From Acidimicrobiales bacterium (GTDB lineage: Bacteria > Actinomycetota > Acidimicrobiia > Acidimicrobiales > UBA8190), in the NCBI GenBank assembly GCA_035531755.1, contig DATKSK010000061.1:1-49504 (forward strand): a stretch of DNA of 49,504 nt, read 5' to 3'. The notes below the pieces were generated by a model. That model was not told where the DNA came from. It worked only from the letters and a program-made list of their open reading frames with translations, and ran no database searches. This document shows positions 7,960 to 16,215 of this stretch, piece after piece (the first letter of the stretch is position 1; each line of letters starts with the position of its first letter). The position numbers and the translations under genes were made by a program.

Positions 7960-8346
7960 TCACGTCGCGGACAGGTGGTCCTTCAGCGCCTGCAGGCTCT
8001 GCTGGTACACCTGGTGCATCATGTCGGTCATCTCGTCGGGCTCGACCTCCACGTCCCAGGTCACGTGGGACGTGGCGCCTGCACCGCTGACCGCGATGGT
8101 CGCCCGGTGGTTGCCGACGGGCACGCCGCCGGCGATGCCGTAGACGAGCACCCGATCATCGTCGTCGCGCCGCTCGAGCCGCTCGATGACCTCCATGCCC
8201 ATCATCTTGATCACGCGGTCGTCGCCGTCCAGTTGGCACGACTCGACCCCCGGCATCCAGCCGGCGATCCCGCCGAAGTCACCCACGACGGCCCACACCG
8301 CGTCGGCGGGGCGGTCGATGTCGATCTCTGCACGTGCCTTGCCCAC
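7960..8346 (-). CDS. SRPBCC family protein
   Basis: 128 aa from the GTG at 8346, which has GGAGG 4 nt upstream; a longer version would add a poorly conserved, low-complexity leader. The start GKARAEIDIDRPADAVWAVV and the following GDFGGIAGWMPGVESC are typical of the polyketide cyclase/dehydrase branch of SRPBCC proteins, ending in the helix MMHQVYQQSLQALKDHL. It is the first of a two-gene SRPBCC unit. Its function is unknown beyond likely binding of a small hydrophobic ligand. Confidence 0.82.
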   Translation of the reverse strand: MGKARAEIDIDRPADAVWAVVGDFGGIAGWMPGVESCQLDGDDRVIKMMGMEVIERLERRDDDDRVLVYGIAGGVPVGNHRATIAVSGAGATSHVTWDVEVEPDEMTDMMHQVYQQSLQALKDHLSAT

Positions 8347-8418
8347 TGCTCCTCCATCGTCCAGGCGGCCATCCGCCGTCGTCCAGGCGGACAGCAGCAT
8401 GCCACGGCCCCGCGCCGG

Positions 8419-9351
8419 TCAGGTCTGCAGGTCGAGCAGACCTCGGGCGAGGTCCTCGAGCTCGTGGCGCCAGGACGGCGGCGCCACGACGGGGCGCACC
8501 ACGAACTTGGAGAACCCCACGTCGACGAACCGCTCGATCAGGCCCCGGAGCTCGTCGAGCCCGTTGGGCACGAGGTCGCGCACCGCCACGTCGGTGGGCG
8601 TCCCGCCCGCCGACGACGGTCCGTCGGTCCTGCCGGCGCCCCGTCGGGCGGCGACGCGGCGGACGAGCTCGGCCGGGGGGTTCCCCCTCGTGTAGCCGAT
8701 GCTCACGCCGAAGTGCTCGGGGTCGATGCGCCTGCCGGCGGCGTCGGCCGCCTCCTCGACGGCCCGGCGACCGGCGGCGGCCTCGTCGGGGGTGCACAGT
8801 GCGGGCAGCCACCCGTCGGCGAGGGCACCGGCGCGTCGGAGCGCCCCGGGGGCGGTGCCGCCGAGCCACACGTCCAGGGGGACCTGGAACGGCTTGGGCT
8901 CGACGGTGACACCGTGCAGGGCCCAGGTGGCGCCCTCGTGCTCGACGCGGTCCTCGGTCCACAGCCGTCGCAGCAGGGGGAGGGCCTCGTCGACGGCGCG
9001 GCCCCGGTCGCCGGCGCGCACCCCCATGGCGTCGAGCTCGGCCGGCAGGCGGAGTCCCAGGACGAAGGTCACGAGGAGCCGGCCGCCGGACAGGCGGTCG
9101 AGGGTGGCGAGCTGCTTGGCCAGGCGCACGGGATTGCGCCCCGGGAGGACCAGGGTGGTCCCGATCTTCAGGCGGGCCACCCGGCCCGCCGCGAACGCCA
9201 TGGCCGCCAACGGGTCGTCACCGGGGACGGTGAGGACGTCGGACCACCACAGCGAGTCGAACCCGACCTCCTCGAGGTCCTCCACGAGCGCGCCGAGCAC
9301 GTCGCCGGACATGGCCGCGGTGCCCGTGCCGATGCCGATGCGGACCTTCAC
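8419..9351 (-). CDS. LLM-class (F420-like) flavin/deazaflavin oxidoreductase
   Basis: A TIM-barrel enzyme of the luciferase-like monooxygenase class, 310 aa. Motifs in order: KVRIGIGTGTAAMSG, VEDLEEVGFDSLWWSDVL, the segment LKIGTTLVLPGRNPVRLAKQ, the strand LVTFVLGL and the late DVWLGGTAPGALRRAGALAD. The actinobacterial subgroup uses coenzyme F420, but the cofactor is inferred from the class only. The GTG start at 9351 gives the standard opening. It is divergent from the SCO6745-like gene. The substrate is unknown. Confidence 0.88.
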   Translation of the reverse strand: MKVRIGIGTGTAAMSGDVLGALVEDLEEVGFDSLWWSDVLTVPGDDPLAAMAFAAGRVARLKIGTTLVLPGRNPVRLAKQLATLDRLSGGRLLVTFVLGLRLPAELDAMGVRAGDRGRAVDEALPLLRRLWTEDRVEHEGATWALHGVTVEPKPFQVPLDVWLGGTAPGALRRAGALADGWLPALCTPDEAAAGRRAVEEAADAAGRRIDPEHFGVSIGYTRGNPPAELVRRVAARRGAGRTDGPSSAGGTPTDVAVRDLVPNGLDELRGLIERFVDVGFSKFVVRPVVAPPSWRHELEDLARGLLDLQT

Positions 9352-9424
9352 CGCAGGTCCCCGGCGCGGTCGGCGTCATGCATGGTCGCGAGGGTAGCGG
9401 CGCATGTCGCTGGTAGCGTCCCGC

Positions 9425-9460
9425 ACCGCAGCGGACAGCACCGCAGCGGACAGCACCGCA
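9425..9460. repeat. 15-nt tandem repeat in a divergent spacer
   Basis: ACCGCAGCGGACAGC occurs twice in tandem (9425-9439, 9440-9454) with a partial third copy. It lies just upstream of the SCO6745-like start, in the region where its 5' leader would be. Confidence 0.85.
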
Positions 9461-9478
9461 CGACAGGGGAGCGAGACC

Positions 9479-10204
9479 ATGAACGCCGAAGAGGCCGCCC
9501 GCGCCACCACGGACGCCGTCGTCTATCTGCCCGCCGGCTTCATGCTCGACGGCGCCACCTACGCCCGGGGCGCCGAGCTCGGGTTCGACGGAATCGACTT
9601 CTACACCGCGGGCCGCGGCGGCGCGCTCGGGGACGTCCACGGGTCGGTGGTCGCCGCCGCCTTCGTCTTCTTCAACCCGACGTCGGTCGTGGAGGCGTGG
9701 GACCGGACCGCGCCGGTGATGGCGCGTGGCGAGGCGGCGGGCGAGTTCGCGGGGTGCCTGCGGACGTGGGCGCAGGCACACTTGGCGGACGAGGTGGACT
9801 ACGCACGCCTGGCGGCGCTGACGGCGCGGGTCCTCGACGCCGCCTCGCCGTCGGCCGCACCGCTCTTCGCGGCATGGCGGGTGCTCCCCGAGCCGGCCGA
9901 GCCCAAGGCGCTGGCCCTGCACCGCCTCAACGTGCTGCGCGAGTTGCGGGGTGCCATCCACGGCGCCGCCATCGTGGCGTCGGGCCTCCAGCCGCTCGAG
10001 GCGGTGCTCGTCAAGACCCCGTTCATGGCCGGGCTCTTCGGGTGGCCCGAGCCCTACCCCGACGTCGACGAGCGGCGCGCCCAGTGGGAGCAGGCCGAGC
10101 ACTCCACCGACCGTGTCCTCGCCCGTGCGTACGGCGCCCTCGACGAGAGCGAGCGCTCCGAGCTCGTCGACCTGATGGTGACGGCCCACAAGGGCGCCGG
10201 CTGA
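9479..10204 (+). CDS. SCO6745-like (SalK-type) hypothetical protein
   Basis: 241 aa, mostly helical. The pattern FFNPTSVVEAWDRTAPVMA, followed by AHLADEVDYARLAALTARVL, then LALHRLNVLRELRGAIHGAA and a late LFGWPEPYPDV, resembles the actinobacterial SCO6745 family, whose function is not known. The ATG at 9479 is preferred over an earlier ATG because GGGAGCGAG precedes it and the extra 25 residues would be translated repeat. It runs toward pspAA, leaving only 8 nt between stops. Confidence 0.7.
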   Translation: MNAEEAARATTDAVVYLPAGFMLDGATYARGAELGFDGIDFYTAGRGGALGDVHGSVVAAAFVFFNPTSVVEAWDRTAPVMARGEAAGEFAGCLRTWAQAHLADEVDYARLAALTARVLDAASPSAAPLFAAWRVLPEPAEPKALALHRLNVLRELRGAIHGAAIVASGLQPLEAVLVKTPFMAGLFGWPEPYPDVDERRAQWEQAEHSTDRVLARAYGALDESERSELVDLMVTAHKGAG

Positions 10205-10212
10205 GCGACGCC

Positions 10213-10479
10213 TCAGGCCCCCTGGGCCAGGAGGTCGCGCACCTCCGCCAGGGTCGAGCCCTCGTGCGGCACGACCAGCTCGGAGGTGCGGACGTCGTCG
10301 GCGGCGACGAGCGTCCCGGTGTGCCGGACCTGGCCGATGAGGTCCGCGAGGGTCCCGGAGAACTCGGCCTCGTCCCCGCGCTCGAGGGCGTCGACCAGTT
10401 GGGCGTCGAGTTGCTCGATGGCCGGCAGGTCTGCCTCCGGCACGTCGTAGCGCGCCTCGCCGAGGATGCGGACGATCAT
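10213..10479 (-). CDS. pspAA: PspA-associated protein PspAA
   Basis: 88 aa beginning MIVRILGEARYDVPEADLPA, the signature of the small PspAA protein that follows pspA in many actinobacteria; then a middle helix (LDAQLVDALERGDEAEF) and a C-terminal VRDLLAQGA. It is thought to be a partner in the PspA membrane-stress response. The start codon overlaps the pspA stop by one base (TGATG), so translation is coupled. Confidence 0.85.
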   Translation of the reverse strand: MIVRILGEARYDVPEADLPAIEQLDAQLVDALERGDEAEFSGTLADLIGQVRHTGTLVAADDVRTSELVVPHEGSTLAEVRDLLAQGA

Positions 10480-11270
10480 CAGGCGTTCCCTCCTTCGCCC
10501 GACGCATCGCCGCCGGGCGCCGTGTCGGTTCCGGGGGCGGTGCCGGCGGCAAGGCCCGGGCTCTCGGCTCCTGCGCCGACCTGCGCCTTCAAGGCGGCGA
10601 GCTCGGCGTCCACCTGGCCTGCCCTCGACGTGGCGTCGAGCTGCTTCTGGATGTCGTCCCCACCGCCCCCGAGGGCGTCGGGGAGCGCCCCGGTGTCGAG
10701 GAGCTCGTCGATGGCCCCGGCTCTCGCCTGCATCTGGGCGATCTTGTCCTGGGCCCGGTCGAGCGTCATGCCGGCGTCGGTCATCGACTCGGAGATGCCC
10801 GACACCGCCTCCCCGATGCTGGCCTGGGCCTTGGATGCGGTGTAGCTGGCCTTCAGGGTCTCCTTCTTCGTCCGGAAGGCGTCGACCTGGGTCTGCAGGC
10901 GGGTGGCGGTGGTCTCGAGCTGCTGCTGCTGGGTCTCGACCTGCTGGTGCTGGGTGCCGAGGCTCTCGAGCTGCTCGGCCAGGGTCGCCCGTCGGGCGAG
11001 CGCCTCGCGGGCCAGGTCCTCCTGGCCCTGCCCCAGCGCCTGCTTGGCCTGGTCCTGCAGCTTCTGTGCCTGGGCCTGGAGCTGGGAGGCCTGGAGCTCC
11101 AGGCGCTTGCGGGCGGTGGCGACGTCGGCCAGGGCGCGGCGCACCTTCTGCAGGTTCTCGACCTGCTTCTCGTAGGAGAGGTCGAGCATGTCGGCGGGGT
11201 TCTCGGCCTTGTCGAGGGCCTTGTTGGCCTTGGCCTGGAGGATCCCGGACAGCCGCTTCATCACACTCAT
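10479..11270 (-). CDS. pspA: PspA/IM30 (ESCRT-III-like) membrane stress protein
   Basis: PspA coats and stabilises the inner face of the cytoplasmic membrane under stress. The 263-aa sequence has the classical pattern: an amphipathic start (MKRLSGILQAKANKALDKAE, with DMLDLSYEKQ) followed by a very long coiled coil of Gln/Ala/Leu heptads (QLQAQAQKLQDQAKQALGQG), then a second helical hairpin to about residue 215. The last 45 residues are a Gly/Pro/Ala-rich tail longer than in the E. coli protein. It is followed directly by pspAA. Confidence 0.93.
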   Translation of the reverse strand: MSVMKRLSGILQAKANKALDKAENPADMLDLSYEKQVENLQKVRRALADVATARKRLELQASQLQAQAQKLQDQAKQALGQGQEDLAREALARRATLAEQLESLGTQHQQVETQQQQLETTATRLQTQVDAFRTKKETLKASYTASKAQASIGEAVSGISESMTDAGMTLDRAQDKIAQMQARAGAIDELLDTGALPDALGGGGDDIQKQLDATSRAGQVDAELAALKAQVGAGAESPGLAAGTAPGTDTAPGGDASGEGGNA

Positions 11271-11343
11271 GCGTTGTGCCTTTCTGGTGTTCTCCGGTCG
11301 TGATCAGAGCACGTCGGGGACCCCCCGTCGAGAGCGGGCACCG

Positions 11344-11358
11344 CGGGGCGCCGCCCCG
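11344..11358. terminator. Palindrome abutting an acyl-CoA synthetase stop
   Basis: CGGGGC-GCC-GCCCCG is a 6-bp stem with a 3-nt loop directly after the stop codon of the leftward gene at 11359. It shares its core and the flanking GTCACCGG with the palindrome at 7467-7483. No T-run follows. Confidence 0.45.
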
Positions 11359-13176
11359 TCACCGGCTCGTGGCGGCGTCGAGGAGGTGGGCGCGGCCGTG
11401 CCGCTCGAACTCGGCGCGCAGGGCGTCGCGGTCCTCGTCCGACAACGGCCGGTAGTGCAGCGGGCCGCGTCCCGGGCTCCAGAACACCGGGTCCGTGCAC
11501 CGCCAGCCCTCGTCCGCCAACGACGTCTTCGTGATCTTGCCCGTGGCGGTCAGAGGGAGGCCGGGCGACAGCCGGACGAAGCGCGGCGACCACTTGGTGC
11601 CGAGGTCGGCCTGCGACGCCAGGAAATCGGCGAAGGAGTCGGGGTCGAACCGGCTGCCGGGGCGCATCTCGAGCGCCACCATCACCTCGTCGCCCGAACG
11701 GGCGTCGGGCACGGCGTAGACCGCGGCGGCGGCCACGTCGGGGTGGCGCTCCACGATCCGCTCGACCGGCGCCGCGGCGAAGTTCTCCGAGTCCACCCGC
11801 AACCAGTCGCCGCGCCGTCCCGCGAAGTAGAAGAACCCCCGCTCGTCGCGGTAGCCGAGGTCGCCGGTCCAGTACCAGTCGTTGCGCAGGCGTTCGGCGT
11901 CGCCCTCGGCGTTGTGGTGATACCCCTCGAAGCCGCGCCCACCGCTGCGGTTCACGATCTCGCCGATGGCGACGCCGGCGTTGTCCAGCCGTCCGGCGTC
12001 GTCGAAGCGCGCCCGGGGGCATTCAGCCATGGTCCGGGGGTCGAGCACGGCCACGTCGTCGGTCGGCAGGGGGAGGCCGAGCGAGCCCGGGGGGGTGTCG
12101 GGCGTGACGTTGATGGCGGCGCCCCCCTCGCTCGATCCGTACCCTTCGACGAGCGCGCACCCGAAGCGACGCTCGAAGATGGCGCGGTCGGGGGCCGAGG
12201 CCTCCGTGCCGAACCCCTGCCGGAGGGTGTTCTCGGCGTCGTCGGGCCGCTCGGGCGTGGCCAGGACGTAGGCGAGCGCCTTGCCCACGTAGGTGAACCG
12301 CGTGGCGCCGAACCGGCGGATGTCGTCGATGAACCGGGAGGCGCTGAAGCGCCCCGCCAGCGCCACCGACGCCCCCACCGCCAGCGCCGGGGCCCACAGG
12401 GCCATGACGGCGTTGCCGTGGAACAGCGGCATCGGGCAGTAGCAGACCTCGTCGCGCTCGAAGCCGTACGCCGTGGCGGCGCGCCCCGCGATGGCGGCCA
12501 GGCGTCCCTGGGTGCAGCGCACCGCCTTGGGATCGCCGGTGGTCCCCGAGGTGAAGAGCAGCAGGAGCAGGTCGTCGGGCGAGGGCGCGGCCCACCCGTC
12601 CACGCCCGGGGCGGCGGGCGTCGCATCCGCCGCCGCCCGCGCCGCCAGGCGGGCGCCGTACTCGTCGCCGTCGACACGCAGGACCGATCCCGGGGCGACA
12701 CCCAGGTCGAGTCCGGCCAGCACGCCCGCGCCGGCTTCGTCGGTGACGAGGAGCCCGCAGTCGGTGAACCGGATGTCCCGGGCGAGCTCCTCCCCCCGGC
12801 GTGTGGGGTTGATGCCCACCACGACGGCTCCGGCGAGCGCCGCGGCGCCGAGCCAGAAGAGGTACTCGGGGACGTTGTCGAGGAGGACCCCGATGTGGAA
12901 CGGCCCGGGCCCGCGCATCCCCGCCGCCAAGGCCGCCCTCCGGGAGCTCTCGTCCACGACCTGGCGCCACGTCCAGCGCGCGTCGCCGAAGAGGAGACCG
13001 GGCCGGTCGTCGTCGGCCCGGGCGTGCAGGAGGTCCGCCACCGTCGCCGCCGTGGGTGGCGCCGCCGTGGGTGGCGCCGCCGTGGGTGGCGCCGCCGTGG
13101 GAGGCGCTGCCGTCGGAGGCGCCGAGGCCGGAGGGCCCGGGGGACCGCCGTGGCCCGGGTTCGGGACTTCCGGCAC
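11359..13176 (-). CDS. Acyl-CoA synthetase (FadD/FATP-type AMP-binding enzyme)
   Basis: Activates a carboxylic acid, probably a fatty acid, to its CoA thioester through an acyl-AMP. Motifs: P-loop LLLLFTSGTTGDPKAVR, YGSSEGG, WYWTGDLGYRDERGFFYFAG, and the C-terminal lysine motif TATGKITKTSL. The stretch after the hinge (RRGDWLRVDSENFAAAPVE) resembles the FATP/FadD17 branch. The start is the GTG at 13176; the first 30 residues are low-complexity and include a PTAAP pentapeptide repeat. 605 aa is about normal plus this tail. It diverges from the WS/DGAT operon with 55 nt between starts, so it likely feeds acyl-CoA to those acyltransferases. Confidence 0.9.
   Translation of the reverse strand: MPEVPNPGHGGPPGPPASAPPTAAPPTAAPPTAAPPTAAPPTAATVADLLHARADDDRPGLLFGDARWTWRQVVDESSRRAALAAGMRGPGPFHIGVLLDNVPEYLFWLGAAALAGAVVVGINPTRRGEELARDIRFTDCGLLVTDEAGAGVLAGLDLGVAPGSVLRVDGDEYGARLAARAAADATPAAPGVDGWAAPSPDDLLLLLFTSGTTGDPKAVRCTQGRLAAIAGRAATAYGFERDEVCYCPMPLFHGNAVMALWAPALAVGASVALAGRFSASRFIDDIRRFGATRFTYVGKALAYVLATPERPDDAENTLRQGFGTEASAPDRAIFERRFGCALVEGYGSSEGGAAINVTPDTPPGSLGLPLPTDDVAVLDPRTMAECPRARFDDAGRLDNAGVAIGEIVNRSGGRGFEGYHHNAEGDAERLRNDWYWTGDLGYRDERGFFYFAGRRGDWLRVDSENFAAAPVERIVERHPDVAAAAVYAVPDARSGDEVMVALEMRPGSRFDPDSFADFLASQADLGTKWSPRFVRLSPGLPLTATGKITKTSLADEGWRCTDPVFWSPGRGPLHYRPLSDEDRDALRAEFERHGRAHLLDAATSR
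13046..13120. repeat. Five-copy 15-nt tandem repeat in an acyl-CoA synthetase N-terminus
   Basis: The unit GCCGCCGTGGGTGGC is perfect three times (13046-13090), then one copy with a single change and one more diverged copy. On the minus strand it encodes PTAAP pentapeptides between the start and the first conserved residues of the synthetase. Confidence 0.95.
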
Positions 13177-13231
13177 TAGCCCCGTCTCCGACCCGGCCGC
13201 ACGATCGGAGCGTAGGGAGCGGGAGAGCCCA

Positions 13232-14659
13232 ATGGCCAGCTCGACGAGGACCGTCACCGAGACGATGAGTGACAGTGACGCCCTGCTGTGGACGATCGGG
13301 CGTGATCCGGTCCTGCGCACCACGATCGTCGCCGTCCTGGTGCTCGACCGGTCCCCGCGCTTCGGGGAGGTGCGAGCCCGGATGGAGGGCCTGACCCAGG
13401 CCGAGCCGCGGCTGCGGTCCCGGGTGGAGCCCGCCCCGCTCGGGTGGGGACGGCCGGCCTTCGTGGACGACCCGGGCTTCGACGTGGATCTCCACCTCCG
13501 GCGGATGGTGGCGCCGCCACCGGCCACGCTGCGCACCGTGCTCGACCTGGCCCAGGTCATGGGCACCGTGAGCTTCGACCCCGCCCTGCCGTTGTGGGAG
13601 GCGGTCGTGGTCGAGGGGCTCGACGCCGGGCAGGCCGCCATGGTGATCAAGCTGCATCACGCCGTCGTGGACGGCGTGGGCGGGATCGGCGTGGCCATGC
13701 GGCTCCTCGACCGCCACCGCGGGGCGCGCCCGTCCGACCGGCCGGAGACGCCCGCCGGGCCCGGCGGGCCCGCGCCGCCCGCCGGGCCCGCATCGCCGTC
13801 GGCGTCGGCGGCGGGTGTGCTGCGGGCCGGCTGGGCACAGGCGGCGTCGGCGAGCCGTCAGCTCCTCGGCCTGGCCGCCCGCACGGCCGCCCGCCCCGTC
13901 GAGCAGGCCGCCCGGGCACGGGCGGGGGCTCGGTCCGTCGCCCGCCTCCTCGCCCCGGCGCGCCGTCCGATGTCGGCACTGCTGTCGGAGCGCGGCATCG
14001 CCCGGCGCTTCGAGGTCCTCGACCTCGACCCCCGCCGGCTGCACGAGGCCGGGGCGGCCACGCACAGCACGATGAACGACGTGTTCGTCACCGGCGTCCT
14101 GGGCGGTCTGCGCCGGTACCACGAGGCGCACGGCCGGCCCGTCGAAGCGTTGCGGGTGCTCATGCCGGTGAGCGTGCGCACCGGCGGTCACGAGGCCACC
14201 GGCAACCACTTCGTCCCGGCGCGGTTCGTCCTGCCGGCGTGCGCAGATCCGGCTGAGCGCCTGGGTCGCGTGCGCGAGATCACCGCGTCGTGGAAGAACG
14301 CTCCCGGCCTCGCCGTCAGCGACGTGCTGGCCGCCGGCCTCGACCGGCTGCCACCCCCGCTGGTGAGCCGGGTGTGGGGTTCGCTGCTGAAGGGCGACGA
14401 CTTCGTCGCCACCAACGTCCCGGGCCCCCGGTTCGAGACCTACCTCGCGGGGGCGCGCATCGAGCACTTCTACGCCTTCGCGCCGCCGTCGGGTGCCGCG
14501 CTCAACGTCGCGCTCGTCACGCCGGCGGGACGGGCCTGTGTCGGAGTCAATCTCGACGCCGCCGCCGTGCGCGACCCGTCCGTGATGACCCGGTGCCTGC
14601 AGGACGGCTTCGACGAGGTTCTCGGCCTCGCCGGGCGCGTGACCCGGGCCAGCGCATGA
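13232..14659 (+). CDS. WS/DGAT-type wax ester synthase / diacylglycerol acyltransferase, copy 1
   Basis: These enzymes move acyl groups from acyl-CoA to fatty alcohols or diacylglycerol to make storage lipid. The catalytic motif HHXXXDG is present as KLHHAVVDGVGG (first His near residue 142), with DPALPLWEAVVVEGL before it and the C-terminal NVPGP motif (FVATNVPGPRFETYLAGARI). The start ATG 13232 has GGGAG. It lacks the usual LSPLDAMFL-type opening, having SDSDALLWTIGRDPVLRTT instead, a divergent subgroup. A Pro/Ala-rich insert lies at about 170-190. Its stop overlaps the next acyltransferase start (ATGA). Confidence 0.92.
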   Translation: MASSTRTVTETMSDSDALLWTIGRDPVLRTTIVAVLVLDRSPRFGEVRARMEGLTQAEPRLRSRVEPAPLGWGRPAFVDDPGFDVDLHLRRMVAPPPATLRTVLDLAQVMGTVSFDPALPLWEAVVVEGLDAGQAAMVIKLHHAVVDGVGGIGVAMRLLDRHRGARPSDRPETPAGPGGPAPPAGPASPSASAAGVLRAGWAQAASASRQLLGLAARTAARPVEQAARARAGARSVARLLAPARRPMSALLSERGIARRFEVLDLDPRRLHEAGAATHSTMNDVFVTGVLGGLRRYHEAHGRPVEALRVLMPVSVRTGGHEATGNHFVPARFVLPACADPAERLGRVREITASWKNAPGLAVSDVLAAGLDRLPPPLVSRVWGSLLKGDDFVATNVPGPRFETYLAGARIEHFYAFAPPSGAALNVALVTPAGRACVGVNLDAAAVRDPSVMTRCLQDGFDEVLGLAGRVTRASA

Positions 14660-16215
14660 TGGCCCCCTACGAGCCGCTGGCGCCGCTCGACGCGTTCTTC
14701 CTCTACCTCGAGTCGCCGGCGACCCCCATGCACCTCGGTTCCGTGGCGATCTTCGAGGGCGGCCCCCTGCGCGACCGGCACGGGGTGCTGCGGATCGGTG
14801 CCATCCGCGACGAGATCGCCTCGCGTCTGCACCTCGTGCCGGCGCTGCGCCGACGGGTCCGCTTCCCCGCGGGCGGCGGGACGGCCCCGGTGTGGGTGGA
14901 CGACGCCGGGTTCGACATCGGGTTCCACGTCCGCCACGTGGCCGTGCCCGCACCGGGCTCGGACGCCGACCTCACCGACCTGTGCGCCGAGCTCATGGCC
15001 GTGCCCCTGGACCGGGCCCGCCCGCTCTGGGAGATGTGGTTCGTGGAGGGCCTCGCGGGTGGCCGGGTCGCGCTCGTCGAGAAGCTGCACCACGCCATGG
15101 CGGACGGCATGGCCAGCGTGGAGCTGGCGACGGTGCTGCTCGACCTGGAGCGTCGCCCGGCCGAGCACCACCCGGCACGGCCGTGGCACCCCCGCCCCGG
15201 GCCGACGGGGGCGGCCGCCGTGGCCCGTGACCTCGCCCACCGGGGCACCGCGGCGGTGCGCGCCGGCACGCGGGCCCTCGGTGCCATCGTCGACCCCGCC
15301 GCCGCCGGTCGAGGCGGGACCGAGCTGCTCGAAGGGCTCGGCACCCTGGCCTCGCCGCGCACCATCGCCCCGACGTCGTCGATCAACGTCCCGGTGACCC
15401 GGGGTCGGCGCTTCGCCGTGGTGCGCCGGGACCTGGGCTCCCTGAGGATCGTGGAGGAGCGGTTCGGCGTGACCCTCAACGACGTCGTGCTGGCCGCCGT
15501 CACCGGCGGGCTCCGGGTGCTGCTGGCCGGGCGCGGGGAGTCCACCGGCGGGCGGTCGCTGCGCGCCCTGGTGCCCGTGGGCGCCGATCATCACGGTGAC
15601 CGCCGGCTCGGGAACCGGGTGTCCGCGCTGCTCGTGCCGCTCCCGCTCGGCGCGGAGGACCCCGTGGCCAGGCTGCGGTCGGTGGCGGACGCCGTCGGTG
15701 TCCGCAAGGCGAGACACCAGGCACTCGTGGGCGAGGCGCTGCTCGGCCTGCTCGACCCGATGCCCACCCGCCTGCTGGCCACGCTCACGCCGCTCGTGCA
15801 CCACCAGCGCCTGTGCAATCTCGTCGTGACCAACGTGCCGGGCCCGCAGTTCCCGCTCTACGCCATGGGGGCGCGCATGCTCGAGGTGTTCCCCGTGGTC
15901 CCTCTGGCCGGGAACCTGAGCGTCGGCGTCGCCGTCTTCACCTACGACGGGCAGCTCACCGTCGGGATCCTCGCGGACCGGGAGCGGTGCCGGGACGTGG
16001 CGGTCCTCGCCGCGGGGGTCGACCGTTCGTTCGCCGAGCTGGTGTCGGCCGCCACCGGCGGGCACAGCCGGCGCCCGGCGCCGGAGTCCCTCGGCGTGTC
16101 GCCGGCGCGTCCGCGCGGTGGGAGCGCGACGAGGCACGTCGAGCAGGCGAAGCGCAGTGCCGCGGCCAATGACGGAGCTCGGCGGGCCGCGCCGCCTGGG
16201 GGGTCGGTCCTATGA
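14656..16215 (+). CDS. WS/DGAT-type acyltransferase, copy 2
   Basis: 519 aa with the classical opening LAPLDAFFLYLESPATPMHL and the catalytic KLHHAMADGMASVEL (His near residue 145), then TLNDVVLAAVTGGLR, RALVPVGADHHGDRRLGNRV and VVTNVPGPQFPLYAMGARML. This is the canonical form, unlike copy 1. The last 60 residues are basic and low-complexity (ATRHVEQAKRSAAANDGARR). It overlaps copy 1 upstream and the acyl-CoA synthetase downstream by ATGA, so the three genes are translationally coupled. Substrate split between the two copies cannot be told. Confidence 0.94.
   Translation: MMAPYEPLAPLDAFFLYLESPATPMHLGSVAIFEGGPLRDRHGVLRIGAIRDEIASRLHLVPALRRRVRFPAGGGTAPVWVDDAGFDIGFHVRHVAVPAPGSDADLTDLCAELMAVPLDRARPLWEMWFVEGLAGGRVALVEKLHHAMADGMASVELATVLLDLERRPAEHHPARPWHPRPGPTGAAAVARDLAHRGTAAVRAGTRALGAIVDPAAAGRGGTELLEGLGTLASPRTIAPTSSINVPVTRGRRFAVVRRDLGSLRIVEERFGVTLNDVVLAAVTGGLRVLLAGRGESTGGRSLRALVPVGADHHGDRRLGNRVSALLVPLPLGAEDPVARLRSVADAVGVRKARHQALVGEALLGLLDPMPTRLLATLTPLVHHQRLCNLVVTNVPGPQFPLYAMGARMLEVFPVVPLAGNLSVGVAVFTYDGQLTVGILADRERCRDVAVLAAGVDRSFAELVSAATGGHSRRPAPESLGVSPARPRGGSATRHVEQAKRSAAANDGARRAAPPGGSVL

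Noticed and set aside
13046-13120. Possible CRISPR array
   Set aside because: The 15-nt units are directly adjacent with no spacers and lie in frame in a protein, so this is a tandem repeat.
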